Assembly (NCBI GenBank): GCA_904399395.1
Contig: CAJFPJ010000073.1
Location: 1-58,121 of the forward strand
Direction: 5' to 3'
DNA: 58,121 bases
DNA from: an uncultured Clostridia bacterium
GTDB lineage: Bacteria; Bacillota; Clostridia; Oscillospirales; Acutalibacteraceae
Shown: positions 17,089 to 25,441 of the stretch, piece after piece
How the letters are laid out: every line of letters begins with the position of its first letter
How positions within the stretch are numbered: position 1 is the first letter of the stretch
The notes under the pieces: model-generated
Database searches by the model: none
Seen by the model: the letters and a program-made list of their open reading frames with translations, nothing else
What the model was told of the DNA's origin: nothing
Program-made: the position numbers and the translations under genes

Positions 17089-17466
17089 TTAGCCTATCAT
17101 TTTTCCGGTCTTAATCATTTCTATAATTTCTTCCTCGTTCTGGCACTTATCATAATCGCCGACAAGCTGACCTTCATAGTGGTATACGACGCCTTTTTCC
17201 TTGTTTCTTAGGAGGCATTTCTCTAATTCATCTACGCCATACCGCCTTGCAAATTCTGCAAAAGTGCGGATACGTGGTTTATCAAGCATTCCGCCGGAAC
17301 ATGGGAAGTCAACACATTCCCAGCAACCGTTCAGCCCTTTTTCTTTGCAACAAGTATAGTTTTTGCACCAGCCGTGGCTTTCACATCCTCCGTCTTGGCA
17401 ACCAACACAACCTTTGTTTTCGGAACATACGCAACACGCAAGCCCGCAAAACGCGATAGCTTTCAT
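17089..17466 (-). CDS. DUF3795-like cysteine-rich protein
   Basis: 125 residues with many cysteines: CGLACCVCSENKGCVGC near the N-terminus, then CESHGWCKNYTCC and CWECVDFPC. This pattern fits the DUF3795 family, thought to bind metal but of unknown function. I chose the ATG at 17466 because it overlaps the upstream stop codon (TAATG) and has GGGAGG 10 bases before it; an ATG at 17484 is possible but lacks a good site. Translational coupling to the kinase-fusion gene suggests joint function. A second, longer DUF3795 protein is at 48731. Confidence 0.78.
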   Translation of the reverse strand: MKAIAFCGLACCVCSENKGCVGCQDGGCESHGWCKNYTCCKEKGLNGCWECVDFPCSGGMLDKPRIRTFAEFARRYGVDELEKCLLRNKEKGVVYHYEGQLVGDYDKCQNEEEIIEMIKTGKMIG

Positions 17467-19148
17467 TATAACGCAGCCTCCCATTCTTCTATGAGCTGTC
17501 GGATTGATTGTTGCCGATCGATACGATCATCGCTCACAGCTCTTGTGGCAATCTCAAAAAGTTTATCGCTGAGCTGCCATTTGTCCCGTGTGCGGTTATA
17601 TTCGCCAAAGAGGGCAAAAGCGGTGGCGCCGAGCGTATAGACATTCGTAATCTCATCAATAGCGGCTCCAATCTGATATTCCTCCGGTGATTGGAAGAGA
17701 GAGCTGCCCCACATACGTCCCATATCATTTATGCACGGTTGCTTACGAAAAGAATCAATATCGCAAATCGTCGTTTTATCATTCTCAAAATCGTACATAA
17801 TACTGCCGTCATAGAAATCGATGGCTACATAGTTCTGAGAGACAATATATTCAAAGAAATATAATATATCATGGAACACGGTCAGCCTGGCGTCAATGGG
17901 CAGCTGCATAAAACGGCTGTGCGCCGCTGGGTACATTCTGCCCATGCAATCTCCGTCAGCCCATTTGAATACCATAGCGAAACCGCCGCCGATCTCTTTG
18001 GCCTCGATAAGATCAATCAAGTTTTCGTGCTTCAATTCGCTGTAAATTGGCAAGGTGCTTTTTAGCCTTGCAATAGCATCCGCAGGATCGCCGCTATACC
18101 GCTCGGTAGGAGCACCGGCAAACTTAACGAAATAACGCTGACCATCCTTTTCTGTGCCAAAGCAAATATTTCCGGAATCCTGGTCATCATAAATCTTGAA
18201 TACAGTTCCGAATTCTTTCATAAAACTAAAATCAAACGCACTTTTCAGCTTGAAAGGAACACTATCAATGTACTGCAGATAGCAGCCTTTGATATACCAT
18301 GTTGGCACAGGATTACGCATATTGTCATACCAAGAAAGGACTTCCTTTGCTTGGTTCAGCATGGTATTCACTTCATCCTGCCCGAACGGGATTGCCCAAT
18401 ATACAGACGAAAGCGTATTGCTTGAAATGTAAAGTGCAAGCAGTTTCCAAAACTCCATAGGAACATTATCATCAAAGTATCCGTTCACCATACCGGAGGC
18501 AAAGAGGGGAGTCACTTGAGCGCACCACACAATACGATTAAATTCTTCCCACGGATCTCCGAAGTCATTACGGTTAAAGTCAATAATATACAGCTTTCCA
18601 TCCCTGCCGATCATCATATTTCCGATGTGATAATCGCCGTGCTGATATACCTGCGGTCTGTCTTTGAGTAAATAACGGTTTTCGTTTATGTAGTCGATAA
18701 ATGCCTGCCCGTTCTCATACTTGATGGGACATTCATTGTATTTCTTTATCTTATAATCCATCTTCCGATTGAAACGAATTTCCCAATCCTCCTGTGTTGC
18801 AGGAGCAGGAATGGAATGGATCTTGCGAAGAATACGTCCTGCTTCAAGACCATATACATACTGTTCCGTGTCTGAGTAGCTCAATAGAACCTGTTCTGCA
18901 TCCTCGCCGTCAATCCAGCTTTGAATGGAATAAACACCATCCTCGCAAGTGCCGAACTCAATAGGTTGGCACATAGGTACTCCAAAGGAAGCGACCTGTT
19001 TCATCATGTTAAATTCAGACTGTTTTGTGTCGTGCTGTGCAATATCGGAAACACGCAAAAGATACCGTGTGCCGTTTTCGTCCGTAACACAGTATTTTTT
19101 ATCGCTCGACCAGCCTTTATGTATGGGTTCTTTAGTTACAAAATTCAT
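17466..19148 (-). CDS. Fusion of APH-like phosphotransferase and protein-kinase-like domains
   Basis: 560 residues. Residues 1-290 match the aminoglycoside phosphotransferase/choline kinase fold, with the catalytic loop HGDYHIGNMM (His170-Asp172) and the metal motif IIDFN (Asp190). Residues 295-560 form a second kinase-like domain, with a lysine in FVKFAG (Lys342), a catalytic-loop candidate AIDFYDGSIM (Asp444), ICDID (Asp463/Asp465) in place of DFG, and a SPEE segment (487-490) as in Ser/Thr kinases. These two families usually occur as separate proteins of about 270-300 residues. Substrates are unknown; resistance to an aminoglycoside should not be assumed. Codon use is more AT-rich than the neighbours. 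DUF3795 is coupled downstream. Confidence 0.8.
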   Translation of the reverse strand: MNFVTKEPIHKGWSSDKKYCVTDENGTRYLLRVSDIAQHDTKQSEFNMMKQVASFGVPMCQPIEFGTCEDGVYSIQSWIDGEDAEQVLLSYSDTEQYVYGLEAGRILRKIHSIPAPATQEDWEIRFNRKMDYKIKKYNECPIKYENGQAFIDYINENRYLLKDRPQVYQHGDYHIGNMMIGRDGKLYIIDFNRNDFGDPWEEFNRIVWCAQVTPLFASGMVNGYFDDNVPMEFWKLLALYISSNTLSSVYWAIPFGQDEVNTMLNQAKEVLSWYDNMRNPVPTWYIKGCYLQYIDSVPFKLKSAFDFSFMKEFGTVFKIYDDQDSGNICFGTEKDGQRYFVKFAGAPTERYSGDPADAIARLKSTLPIYSELKHENLIDLIEAKEIGGGFAMVFKWADGDCMGRMYPAAHSRFMQLPIDARLTVFHDILYFFEYIVSQNYVAIDFYDGSIMYDFENDKTTICDIDSFRKQPCINDMGRMWGSSLFQSPEEYQIGAAIDEITNVYTLGATAFALFGEYNRTRDKWQLSDKLFEIATRAVSDDRIDRQQSIRQLIEEWEAAL

Positions 19149-19329
19149 CTGTTTATCCCCACTATACCCCTTGTTTGATTCAAATATATTATTATATTAC
19201 CACAGTTTTTCAGACAATAAAACGATTTAGAAAAGCCGAAATAACAATTGATTTTATCTACCGTTCTGAGTCAGATTATTGTATACTGATTTTGCAAAGC
19301 AATCAAATACGTAAAGGCGATGAAATCTT

Positions 19330-19644
19330 ATGAAAACAATCACGATCTGCGGCAGTATGAAATTTGCAGAAGAAATGAAACAAATAGCTTTTGTGTTAGA
19401 AGCTATACAGGGATACAACGTGTTGCAATGCACATACAATGACTCAAATATGCCCGTCACTTTAAACATGCTGGAACATCTGAAACAATGCCATCGCAGA
19501 AAAATCGAAATGAGCGATGGAATCTATGTTGTGGATGTAAACGGTTATATCGGCGATTCTGTAAAACAAGAAATTGAATACGCTGAAAAACACCATAAAG
19601 AAATCTATTGGCATAGCAAGATGTGGGATGATTTGCATCCATGA
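19330..19644 (+). CDS. Small nucleoside 2-deoxyribosyltransferase-like protein
   Basis: 104 residues. It opens with KTITICGSMKFA and has a later GYIGDSVKQEIEYAEKH segment; both are typical of the small Rossmann-like nucleoside deoxyribosyltransferase / DUF4406-like group. Enzyme activity is not established: the glutamate in QEIEYA could be the nucleophile, but this is inference. It is divergent from the kinase fusion, with about 180 AT-rich bases between them, and shares its lower GC content. Confidence 0.6.
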   Translation: MKTITICGSMKFAEEMKQIAFVLEAIQGYNVLQCTYNDSNMPVTLNMLEHLKQCHRRKIEMSDGIYVVDVNGYIGDSVKQEIEYAEKHHKEIYWHSKMWDDLHP

Positions 19645-19711
19645 TGCTGAAATAACCTGCATTCGGCTATAAGAATCAGTACCTTATTCCGGCCGGCAAA
19701 AAGATACTATG

Positions 19712-19740
19712 CTGAAAAATCCTTCTGGGTATGGTATAAT
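19712..19740 (+). promoter_or_regulatory. Promoter of the radical SAM gene
   Basis: An extended -10 TGG-TATAAT (hexamer 19735-19740) has CTGAAA 17 bp upstream at 19712-19717. The start codon is about 230 nt further on, so the message has a long leader. Confidence 0.6.
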
Positions 19741-19746
19741 GAGAAT

Positions 19747-19977
19747 ATCCAAAGAAGAGATGTTCACCTTCATGATAAAGAACGGGAAAACATCTTGGAA
19801 TTATCGCCTTACGCGAAAGGATGTGAACTCCTTTGAGAAACGATATGCGAGGTAAATACCCGGTGCGGATAGGATTCGGCGGCAGACTGCACCGGGAATA
19901 GCGTTCCCCTTCATACGCTGCCGGTATATCCGCTCCTTTCAAATGAATTTTGAATATTTGAAAGAAGGTAAACCAGT
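19747..19977 (+). promoter_or_regulatory. Long structured leader of the radical SAM gene
   Basis: About 230 nt without a gene between promoter and start codon. It can form AAAGGA/TCCTTT at 19816-19821/19829-19834, a perfect 8-bp stem CCCGGTGC/GCACCGGG at 19859-19866/19889-19896 enclosing a 22-nt G-rich loop, and a small AGCG/CGCT hairpin after it. I see no U-tract terminator. The layout suggests a translational or binding-site leader, but I could not match TPP, cobalamin, FMN, SAM, glycine, purine or T-box signatures. Confidence 0.4.
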
Positions 19978-20934
19978 ATGAAGTTATCTCCTTACATGCA
20001 CATACACCGCATTGAATTCATGACCACATATTTCTGCCCCGGAAGGTGCAAACACTGTTCCGTGGGAGAACGGCTCAACCCCAAGCAGGGAGAAATCCAT
20101 GTACAGCCAGAGAAAGCCGTCAATGCCATAAAAAAGATAGCAGAGCTCTTCCCTGTTTCTTCTGTAATGACCTTTGGAGGAGAGCCCCTTCTGTTTCCTG
20201 AAGTTGTGTGCGCTATCCACCAGGCTGCGGCCTCCTGCGGTATTCCCAAACGGCAGATCATTACAAACGGATACTTTTCCAAAGATGAAAAGCGGATAAA
20301 GAATGTAGCCGTGAAGCTGAAAAACAGCGGCGTAAACGACCTGTTGCTTTCCGTGGATGCATTTCACCAGGAAAAGATCCCGCTGGGGCCTGTCCTCTCC
20401 TTCGCAAAGAGCGCTAAAGAGGCCGAAATTCCCAACATCCGGCTGCAGCCCGCGTGGCTCGTAAATCGAGAACATGGAAACCCCTATAACAGAAAAACCG
20501 AGGAAATCCTTGCAGCATTTCATGAACTGGAGATTCCCGTCGCTCAAGGAAACGATATTTTCCCGGCGGGAAATGCCCTGAAATATCTGGCGGAATACTA
20601 TCCTCCTCCCGCCCCCGATTCCCTTGGTGAATGCGGTTCCGCTCCCTACACTGGCTCTCCGGCGGAAGTGACGTCCGTCTCGATAGAACCCAACGGGGAT
20701 ATGACGATTTGCGATTTTGCGGTGGGCAATATATACAGAGAAAACGTGCAGGATATCGTAAGCCGGTATACTCCCTATGAAAACAGCTGTATGAAAGCGG
20801 CAATTTCTGGGGGCGCGCCAGCCCTGCTACAGCTGGCGGCGGAAAACGGTGTAAGAGTGGATGGAGCACAATGGTATTCCATCTGTGATATCTGCCATGC
20901 CTTGGCAGAGAAGCTTCCTTCCAACAGCCTTTAA
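19978..20934 (+). CDS. Radical SAM protein
   Basis: 318 residues. The 4Fe-4S/SAM motif CPGRCKHC (Cys20, Cys24, Cys27) is near the N-terminus, followed by TFGGEPLLFPE, the usual GGEP SAM-contact motif. The C-terminal third has SIEPNGDMTICDFAVGN and a final CDIC, resembling a reduced SPASM-type auxiliary cluster. Such proteins often modify peptides, but no precursor peptide or partner is adjacent. GAAGG precedes the ATG. The gene stands alone with its own promoter, long leader and terminator. Confidence 0.88.
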   Translation: MKLSPYMHIHRIEFMTTYFCPGRCKHCSVGERLNPKQGEIHVQPEKAVNAIKKIAELFPVSSVMTFGGEPLLFPEVVCAIHQAAASCGIPKRQIITNGYFSKDEKRIKNVAVKLKNSGVNDLLLSVDAFHQEKIPLGPVLSFAKSAKEAEIPNIRLQPAWLVNREHGNPYNRKTEEILAAFHELEIPVAQGNDIFPAGNALKYLAEYYPPPAPDSLGECGSAPYTGSPAEVTSVSIEPNGDMTICDFAVGNIYRENVQDIVSRYTPYENSCMKAAISGGAPALLQLAAENGVRVDGAQWYSICDICHALAEKLPSNSL

Positions 20935-21015
20935 AAATATCACCAGGGTGAATGTTCCTCTATAAGCGCCATATAATTCCGTATGGCCGAATGCATAAAC
21001 CGAATATACAAAGCA

Positions 21016-21044
21016 GAGGGCGCGTTTAGAACGCGCCCTCTTTT
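21016..21044. terminator. Bidirectional intrinsic terminator
   Basis: GAGGGCGCGT at 21016-21025 pairs with ACGCGCCCTC at 21031-21040, then TTTT. It lies between the radical SAM gene and the convergent PBP gene. Confidence 0.85.
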
Positions 21045-21073
21045 CATAGAATTGAAAAAGACCTAAAGTTTCT

Positions 21074-22453
21074 TTACTTTCCATATTTCTGCACTGCCTG
21101 CTGCATAACGGCACTGGCCACAGGCCCCGCAGAGCTGACGCCGTAGCCGCCCTCTTCCACAACAGCCACAAATGCAAAAGGCGTGTCTTCGTCAGCGGAA
21201 AAGCCCACGATCCATCCTGTAGGCTGTTTTCCTTCTCCCACCTCGCCCGTACCGGTTTTGGCACAAGCCTGCATACCGGGGAAGAGACCCTCCCCATAAT
21301 AGTCTCTCACATTGGAACGCATGGCCTCCTTTAGTTTGGAAGCCGTGGAAACAGAAAGCAGCGCCTCACCGTAAGAAGTCTTTCCCTGGGAGGTAGTCAT
21401 TCCGAAGGAGGTTTTTACCTCTTTGGTGGTATAGGGCTCCACCGGCGTTCCGTTCCCAGCTATGGCGCACATAATGCGCAGCATATGATAGGGATTCACC
21501 TGGTCGGTATACTGACCGATGCCGCTCCAGGCCAAAGCATCCTCGCTGGCTCCCTTAACATTGTAAACGCTCTTTGCCGTGGAAACGCCGTCTACGGAAT
21601 AGCTCTTTCCAAATCCCATCTCTTCTGCCATTTTCATCATGGCTTCTTCCCCGATCTCTACTGCCAGCTCACCGAAAGCTATATTGCAGGAATGCCCCAA
21701 AGCATCCTGGAAGGATTGATCCCCATGCACTGCCGTACACGTGATCTTATTTCCGTTTATGATCTTGCTGCCGCTGCACTGAAACCGGCGGCTGTCCAAA
21801 TCGGGAATGTTTTCGATGGCTGCGGCAGAAGTGATGATTTTAAAGGTGGAACCCGGCGTATACAGACCGGAAAGGGCATTGTTCAGATAAACCCCTTCGT
21901 AATTTTCCGGGTTATCCAAAAGATCTTCCGGCGGATTAGCCGGATCAAAGGAAGGTGTGCTCACCATGCATAGAATTTCGCCGGTTTTATAATTGCAGAG
22001 CAAAACAGCCCCTTTTCTGCCGTTTAATGCCGTATAGGCCGTTTTGCAGAGCTCAGCGTCCAGAGTAAGGGTGACGTCGCTGCCCAAACGGTTTCCAAAA
22101 GGAGATCCCAGGCCGGTAAAAAGATTATAACCTGTAAGCTCAGAGCGGTAGCGGTATTGAGCCGAGGAAGATATATACCCTGCGTCGTCTCCTACTGCAT
22201 GGAGTGTGGCTTTACGAATGGAAGCATCATCGTTATATACACGCTCTTTCCCATTGGAGGAAGATAGTACCATACCTGTGCGGTCTACTATCTGGCCCGT
22301 CATGGAGGCTCCCCCCGATATATGGCGGTTAAAGGGCTGCACTGCCCACTGCCCGCCCTGCAGCAAGTATTCCCCCAGGAAAAACAGAAGGCCTGCCGCA
22401 AAAGCTATGGATAAAACATAGAGGATCAGAGAACGATTTCCAGTAGTTTTCAC
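21074..22453 (-). CDS. Class B penicillin-binding protein (PbpA/FtsI-like transpeptidase)
   Basis: 459 residues, shorter than FtsI and like PbpA of actinobacteria. One N-terminal membrane anchor (residues 8-28), a short dimerisation region, and the transpeptidase domain with STFK (Ser202-Lys205), SCN (Ser255-Asn257) and KTGTGE (Lys399-Gly401). It cross-links peptidoglycan outside the membrane. The start is a GTG at 22453 with GGGAGG 6 bases upstream, 3 bases after the stop codon of the FHA-FtsW gene. The pair forms a glycosyltransferase/transpeptidase unit. Confidence 0.92.
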   Translation of the reverse strand: MKTTGNRSLILYVLSIAFAAGLLFFLGEYLLQGGQWAVQPFNRHISGGASMTGQIVDRTGMVLSSSNGKERVYNDDASIRKATLHAVGDDAGYISSSAQYRYRSELTGYNLFTGLGSPFGNRLGSDVTLTLDAELCKTAYTALNGRKGAVLLCNYKTGEILCMVSTPSFDPANPPEDLLDNPENYEGVYLNNALSGLYTPGSTFKIITSAAAIENIPDLDSRRFQCSGSKIINGNKITCTAVHGDQSFQDALGHSCNIAFGELAVEIGEEAMMKMAEEMGFGKSYSVDGVSTAKSVYNVKGASEDALAWSGIGQYTDQVNPYHMLRIMCAIAGNGTPVEPYTTKEVKTSFGMTTSQGKTSYGEALLSVSTASKLKEAMRSNVRDYYGEGLFPGMQACAKTGTGEVGEGKQPTGWIVGFSADEDTPFAFVAVVEEGGYGVSSAGPVASAVMQQAVQKYGK

Positions 22454-22456
22454 AGT

Positions 22457-24214
22457 TTACCTCCCTCCTTTTTTCTTTTTTACCCGGCGGGCGGCATATG
22501 TCCGCTCGTCGCATGCCTTCAGAAAGGCCAGAAGCCCCCACACAGCTGCCATGCTGGAACCGCCTGCGCTGATAAAGGGCAGTGTGACGCCTGTAAGGGG
22601 CAGAACATCTGTGGAGCCGAAAATGTTGAGACAAGCCTGAAAAAGGAGCATAGCCGCCGCCGAACAGGAGCAGATAGAGTAAAAGGTGGAACGGCTCTTT
22701 GTAGCCTCAGAACGGGTATAAAGCACAAGTCCCGCCAGGATACACACAACGGCAACCGCCAGGATGATCCCCAGCTCTTCGTTCAGCATTCCGAAAACGA
22801 GATCGCTTTCTGCAGCGAAAACAGAGGTTCCCGAGGTGCCGCCTCCCAACTTTCCGTTTCCGATTCCCAAGCCAAAAAGGCCGCCGCTGGCGCTGTAGCT
22901 CAGAACACGCACCTGCTGGTAGCCCTGGCTTTCATTCACATACTCCCAAACGTGCCGCCAGCCCTTGAAACGATCCAGCACATAGGGCCGGAACTGCAGG
23001 ATCAGAAAGGCCCCGAAGGCTGCTGCAGAAAGGGCCAAAAACAGTGTGCGAAAACTGCCGGAACGCATGAATGCGATCACCAGGAAGGTGACGAAAAAGA
23101 TGCAAGCCGTTCCGAAATCGTGCATCAGAAAAAGGCATCCCAAGCAGATAGCCGTAAACACCAGAAACCCTGAAAGGTTCCTGGCAGTCTGCAGGCGATC
23201 CAAAGTGGAAGCGCCCACAAAAATAAAAGCAATTTTGATAAATTCCGAAGGCTGCACGCTTATGGGGCCGATCACGATCCAGTTTCTGGCTCCATGACTC
23301 TCCTTTGCCAGCAGCAGATTCGCCGCAAAGAGAAGGACCGCGCCGATAGCGATCACCATACGGAATTTCATTACCCGTTCCAGATCATTCATAAACCAGA
23401 TCAAAAAACAGAAAAGAATAACACCCAGAAGCAGCGCTCCCACCTGCACATAGGTTTCCCTCATAGTAGAGTGTATAAGCGCAAAAGCATCTGGGGCCGA
23501 TTCCCCTTCCTCCAGTTTGGAACGCATGCCGGAAAGAAGCATCACACTGATGCCCGAAAGCAGGAAACCCAGCGTTTCCAGCTCAAAACTCACACGATCC
23601 AACACATGCATGGAATAGAAATAAAGCCCCCACTCAATCACAAATAATGCACAGAAGGGCATAATGGGCAAAGCCGAAAACTCTCCGCCCGAAAAGCAGG
23701 CCTGCAGAAGCAGAATGAGCTGTATCACCGTGACCCACACCATGAGCCCGGCGGGAGAAGCAGCCCGTAAAATCCTGCGCTTAGGCATCTTCACTGAAGC
23801 CTCTGAAGTGCGCTTAAGCATCAGGGAAGTGCTCCCCACTGTAATCACATCGCCGGGGTATACGGCTTTTCCTTCCGCAGGCACTTTATTCCCGTTTACC
23901 CTTGTGCCGGATTTGGATTCCGTATCCTTTACAATCCAGCCCGATTCCCGGCGCATCAAAACAGCATGATCACGGCTGGCTGTCATATCCGCCAGGACGA
24001 TGTCGCAGCTTCTGCTCCGGCCCAGAGAGTTTTCCCAATAAAGGACAGGAATGGTCTTTTTTGACACCATATTTTCCAGCACAATAACGGGCTCTTCTCT
24101 CCTGCGTCCCGCCTTCATGGAGTGGAAGCACCGGGCAGCCACCAAAATCACCAGAAAGGGAAGCAATATGCGCAGAAGAAACAGACCTGTCTGTATCCAA
24201 TCGTTTCCGTTCAT
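22457..24214 (-). CDS. FtsW/RodA/SpoVE-family protein with N-terminal FHA domain
   Basis: 585 residues. A first membrane helix (10-27), then a cytoplasmic FHA domain at about 55-133 with LGRSRSCDIVL, SRDHA and SGTRVNG, then a SEDS body with about ten membrane helices and motifs such as NWIVIGPISVQPSEFIK and the C-terminal LPFISAGGSS. SEDS proteins polymerise glycan strands from lipid II together with a class B PBP, here the next gene. FHA domains bind phosphothreonine, so control by a Ser/Thr kinase is likely (inference). GGAGG lies 7 bases before the ATG. Confidence 0.92.
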   Translation of the reverse strand: MNGNDWIQTGLFLLRILLPFLVILVAARCFHSMKAGRRREEPVIVLENMVSKKTIPVLYWENSLGRSRSCDIVLADMTASRDHAVLMRRESGWIVKDTESKSGTRVNGNKVPAEGKAVYPGDVITVGSTSLMLKRTSEASVKMPKRRILRAASPAGLMVWVTVIQLILLLQACFSGGEFSALPIMPFCALFVIEWGLYFYSMHVLDRVSFELETLGFLLSGISVMLLSGMRSKLEEGESAPDAFALIHSTMRETYVQVGALLLGVILFCFLIWFMNDLERVMKFRMVIAIGAVLLFAANLLLAKESHGARNWIVIGPISVQPSEFIKIAFIFVGASTLDRLQTARNLSGFLVFTAICLGCLFLMHDFGTACIFFVTFLVIAFMRSGSFRTLFLALSAAAFGAFLILQFRPYVLDRFKGWRHVWEYVNESQGYQQVRVLSYSASGGLFGLGIGNGKLGGGTSGTSVFAAESDLVFGMLNEELGIILAVAVVCILAGLVLYTRSEATKSRSTFYSICSCSAAAMLLFQACLNIFGSTDVLPLTGVTLPFISAGGSSMAAVWGLLAFLKACDERTYAARRVKKKKGGR

Positions 24215-24387
24215 AGATTTCCTCCAGGTTATAGCAATCCTTCGCCGGGAAGCAGAGAAAACGCCGCCTTCTCCGCTTCCGGGGCATATAGTTCAAAGGG
24301 CATCCTGCCTTGATTATAGTATATTTCCCCCATTTTTAAAGAAAAAGGCAAAAACTGTAAACAAATTGTAATCCGCCGACATAAACA

Positions 24388-24414
24388 GAAAAAAGGGGGA
24401 AGAAATCTTCCCCC
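24388..24414 (-). terminator. Intrinsic terminator after pyridoxamine kinase
   Basis: GGGGGAAGA (24395-24403) and TCTTCCCCC (24406-24414) form a 9-bp stem, followed in the minus direction by UUUUUUCUG. It lies about 70 bp past the kinase stop codon. Confidence 0.8.
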
Positions 24415-24482
24415 GCCGTCTTTTGCCTACCCATATTTTCTGCCTGCTAATCCAACTCATCCATCCTGTAGCCGCCCCAGAT

Positions 24483-25343
24483 TTAGAAATCCATTTCATT
24501 GCAGCAGGGATGCAGATCCCGCATCAGCTTTGGAAGGCAATCCTCAAATGCCACACCCCAAGCAGGATCAATGCCCTCTTTCACCGTTCTGCGGATAGAG
24601 AGCGCCGTAAAACTCACAGCTTCCTGCAGAGCCTCCTGCAGAGAAAAATCCCGCAGCAGCGCAGCCAGCAGAACGGATGCAAAGAGATCACCTGTCCCAT
24701 GAAAATTCCCCCGCTCCCTGGGGGCAAAGGAAGAACAAAATTCCCCCGACTCCCGATCCCAAGCGGCGGCACCTATTTCATTTTTTTCTCCCAGGACGCC
24801 TGTGAGCACAACCCGGCGGGGCCCCAGGCCACAGAGCCGCTCCAAAAGTTCCTTGGCCAGGGGCTCCCTGCAACCCTCCTTGGGATATTCCATTCCCAGA
24901 AGGAAACAGGCTTCCGTCAGATTCGGGGTAAGGATATCCGCCTCTCGGCACAGAAGCTGCATCTGCCCCGCCATCTCCCGGGAGATATTCCGATAGAGGG
25001 AACCGTTATCCCCCATAACGGGATCCACAAGCGCTAAGGTTTCCTGCCCTCGAAGCCTTCGGAACAGAGAAAGCACTTCTTTCACCTGAGCGGGAGAACT
25101 CAGATAGCCGCTGTAAAGGCCATGGAAGGGAATTTGCAAATTCGCCCATTGCCCGGAAAAGCCCGCGATTTCCTCTGTAAGATCCCGGCAGGTAACGCCG
25201 GGGAGCCCTCCCGTGTGGGAACTAAGCACTGCTGTGGGCACCGGGCAGCATTCGATCCCCGCCGCGGCGAGGGTCGGCATCACAATCGTAAGGGCGCATT
25301 TCCCAAAACCAGCCAAATCATGCACCGCCGCAACTCGTTTCAA
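24483..25343 (-). CDS. Pyridoxamine/pyridoxal kinase
   Basis: Ribokinase-like B6 vitamer kinase, 286 residues. Visible are VHDLAGFGKCALT at the N-terminus, VDPVMGDNG in the middle, LTPNLTEA, and the GTGD anion hole/catalytic Asp near residue 218. It phosphorylates pyridoxal, pyridoxine or pyridoxamine for the salvage of PLP. The start is a TTG at 25343 with AAGGAAGAG just upstream; no ATG fits better. Downstream in a minus-strand run after the beta-helix and HAD genes. Whether pdxK or pdxY is the better symbol is not clear. Confidence 0.88.
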   Translation of the reverse strand: MKRVAAVHDLAGFGKCALTIVMPTLAAAGIECCPVPTAVLSSHTGGLPGVTCRDLTEEIAGFSGQWANLQIPFHGLYSGYLSSPAQVKEVLSLFRRLRGQETLALVDPVMGDNGSLYRNISREMAGQMQLLCREADILTPNLTEACFLLGMEYPKEGCREPLAKELLERLCGLGPRRVVLTGVLGEKNEIGAAAWDRESGEFCSSFAPRERGNFHGTGDLFASVLLAALLRDFSLQEALQEAVSFTALSIRRTVKEGIDPAWGVAFEDCLPKLMRDLHPCCNEMDF

Positions 25344-25441
25344 ATTCTCTTCCTTCTTTCACACAAACCTAATGCCCGCCGGAAGATGCTCTCCAAAGTA
25401 TTTTTACAGCGAAGCCTTTCCGTGCATCTTTCCAAACAGAT

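Noticed and set aside
17466-19148. Calling the kinase fusion an aminoglycoside resistance gene
   Set aside because: The APH fold is shared by many kinases of other substrates; nothing in sequence or context points to aminoglycosides.
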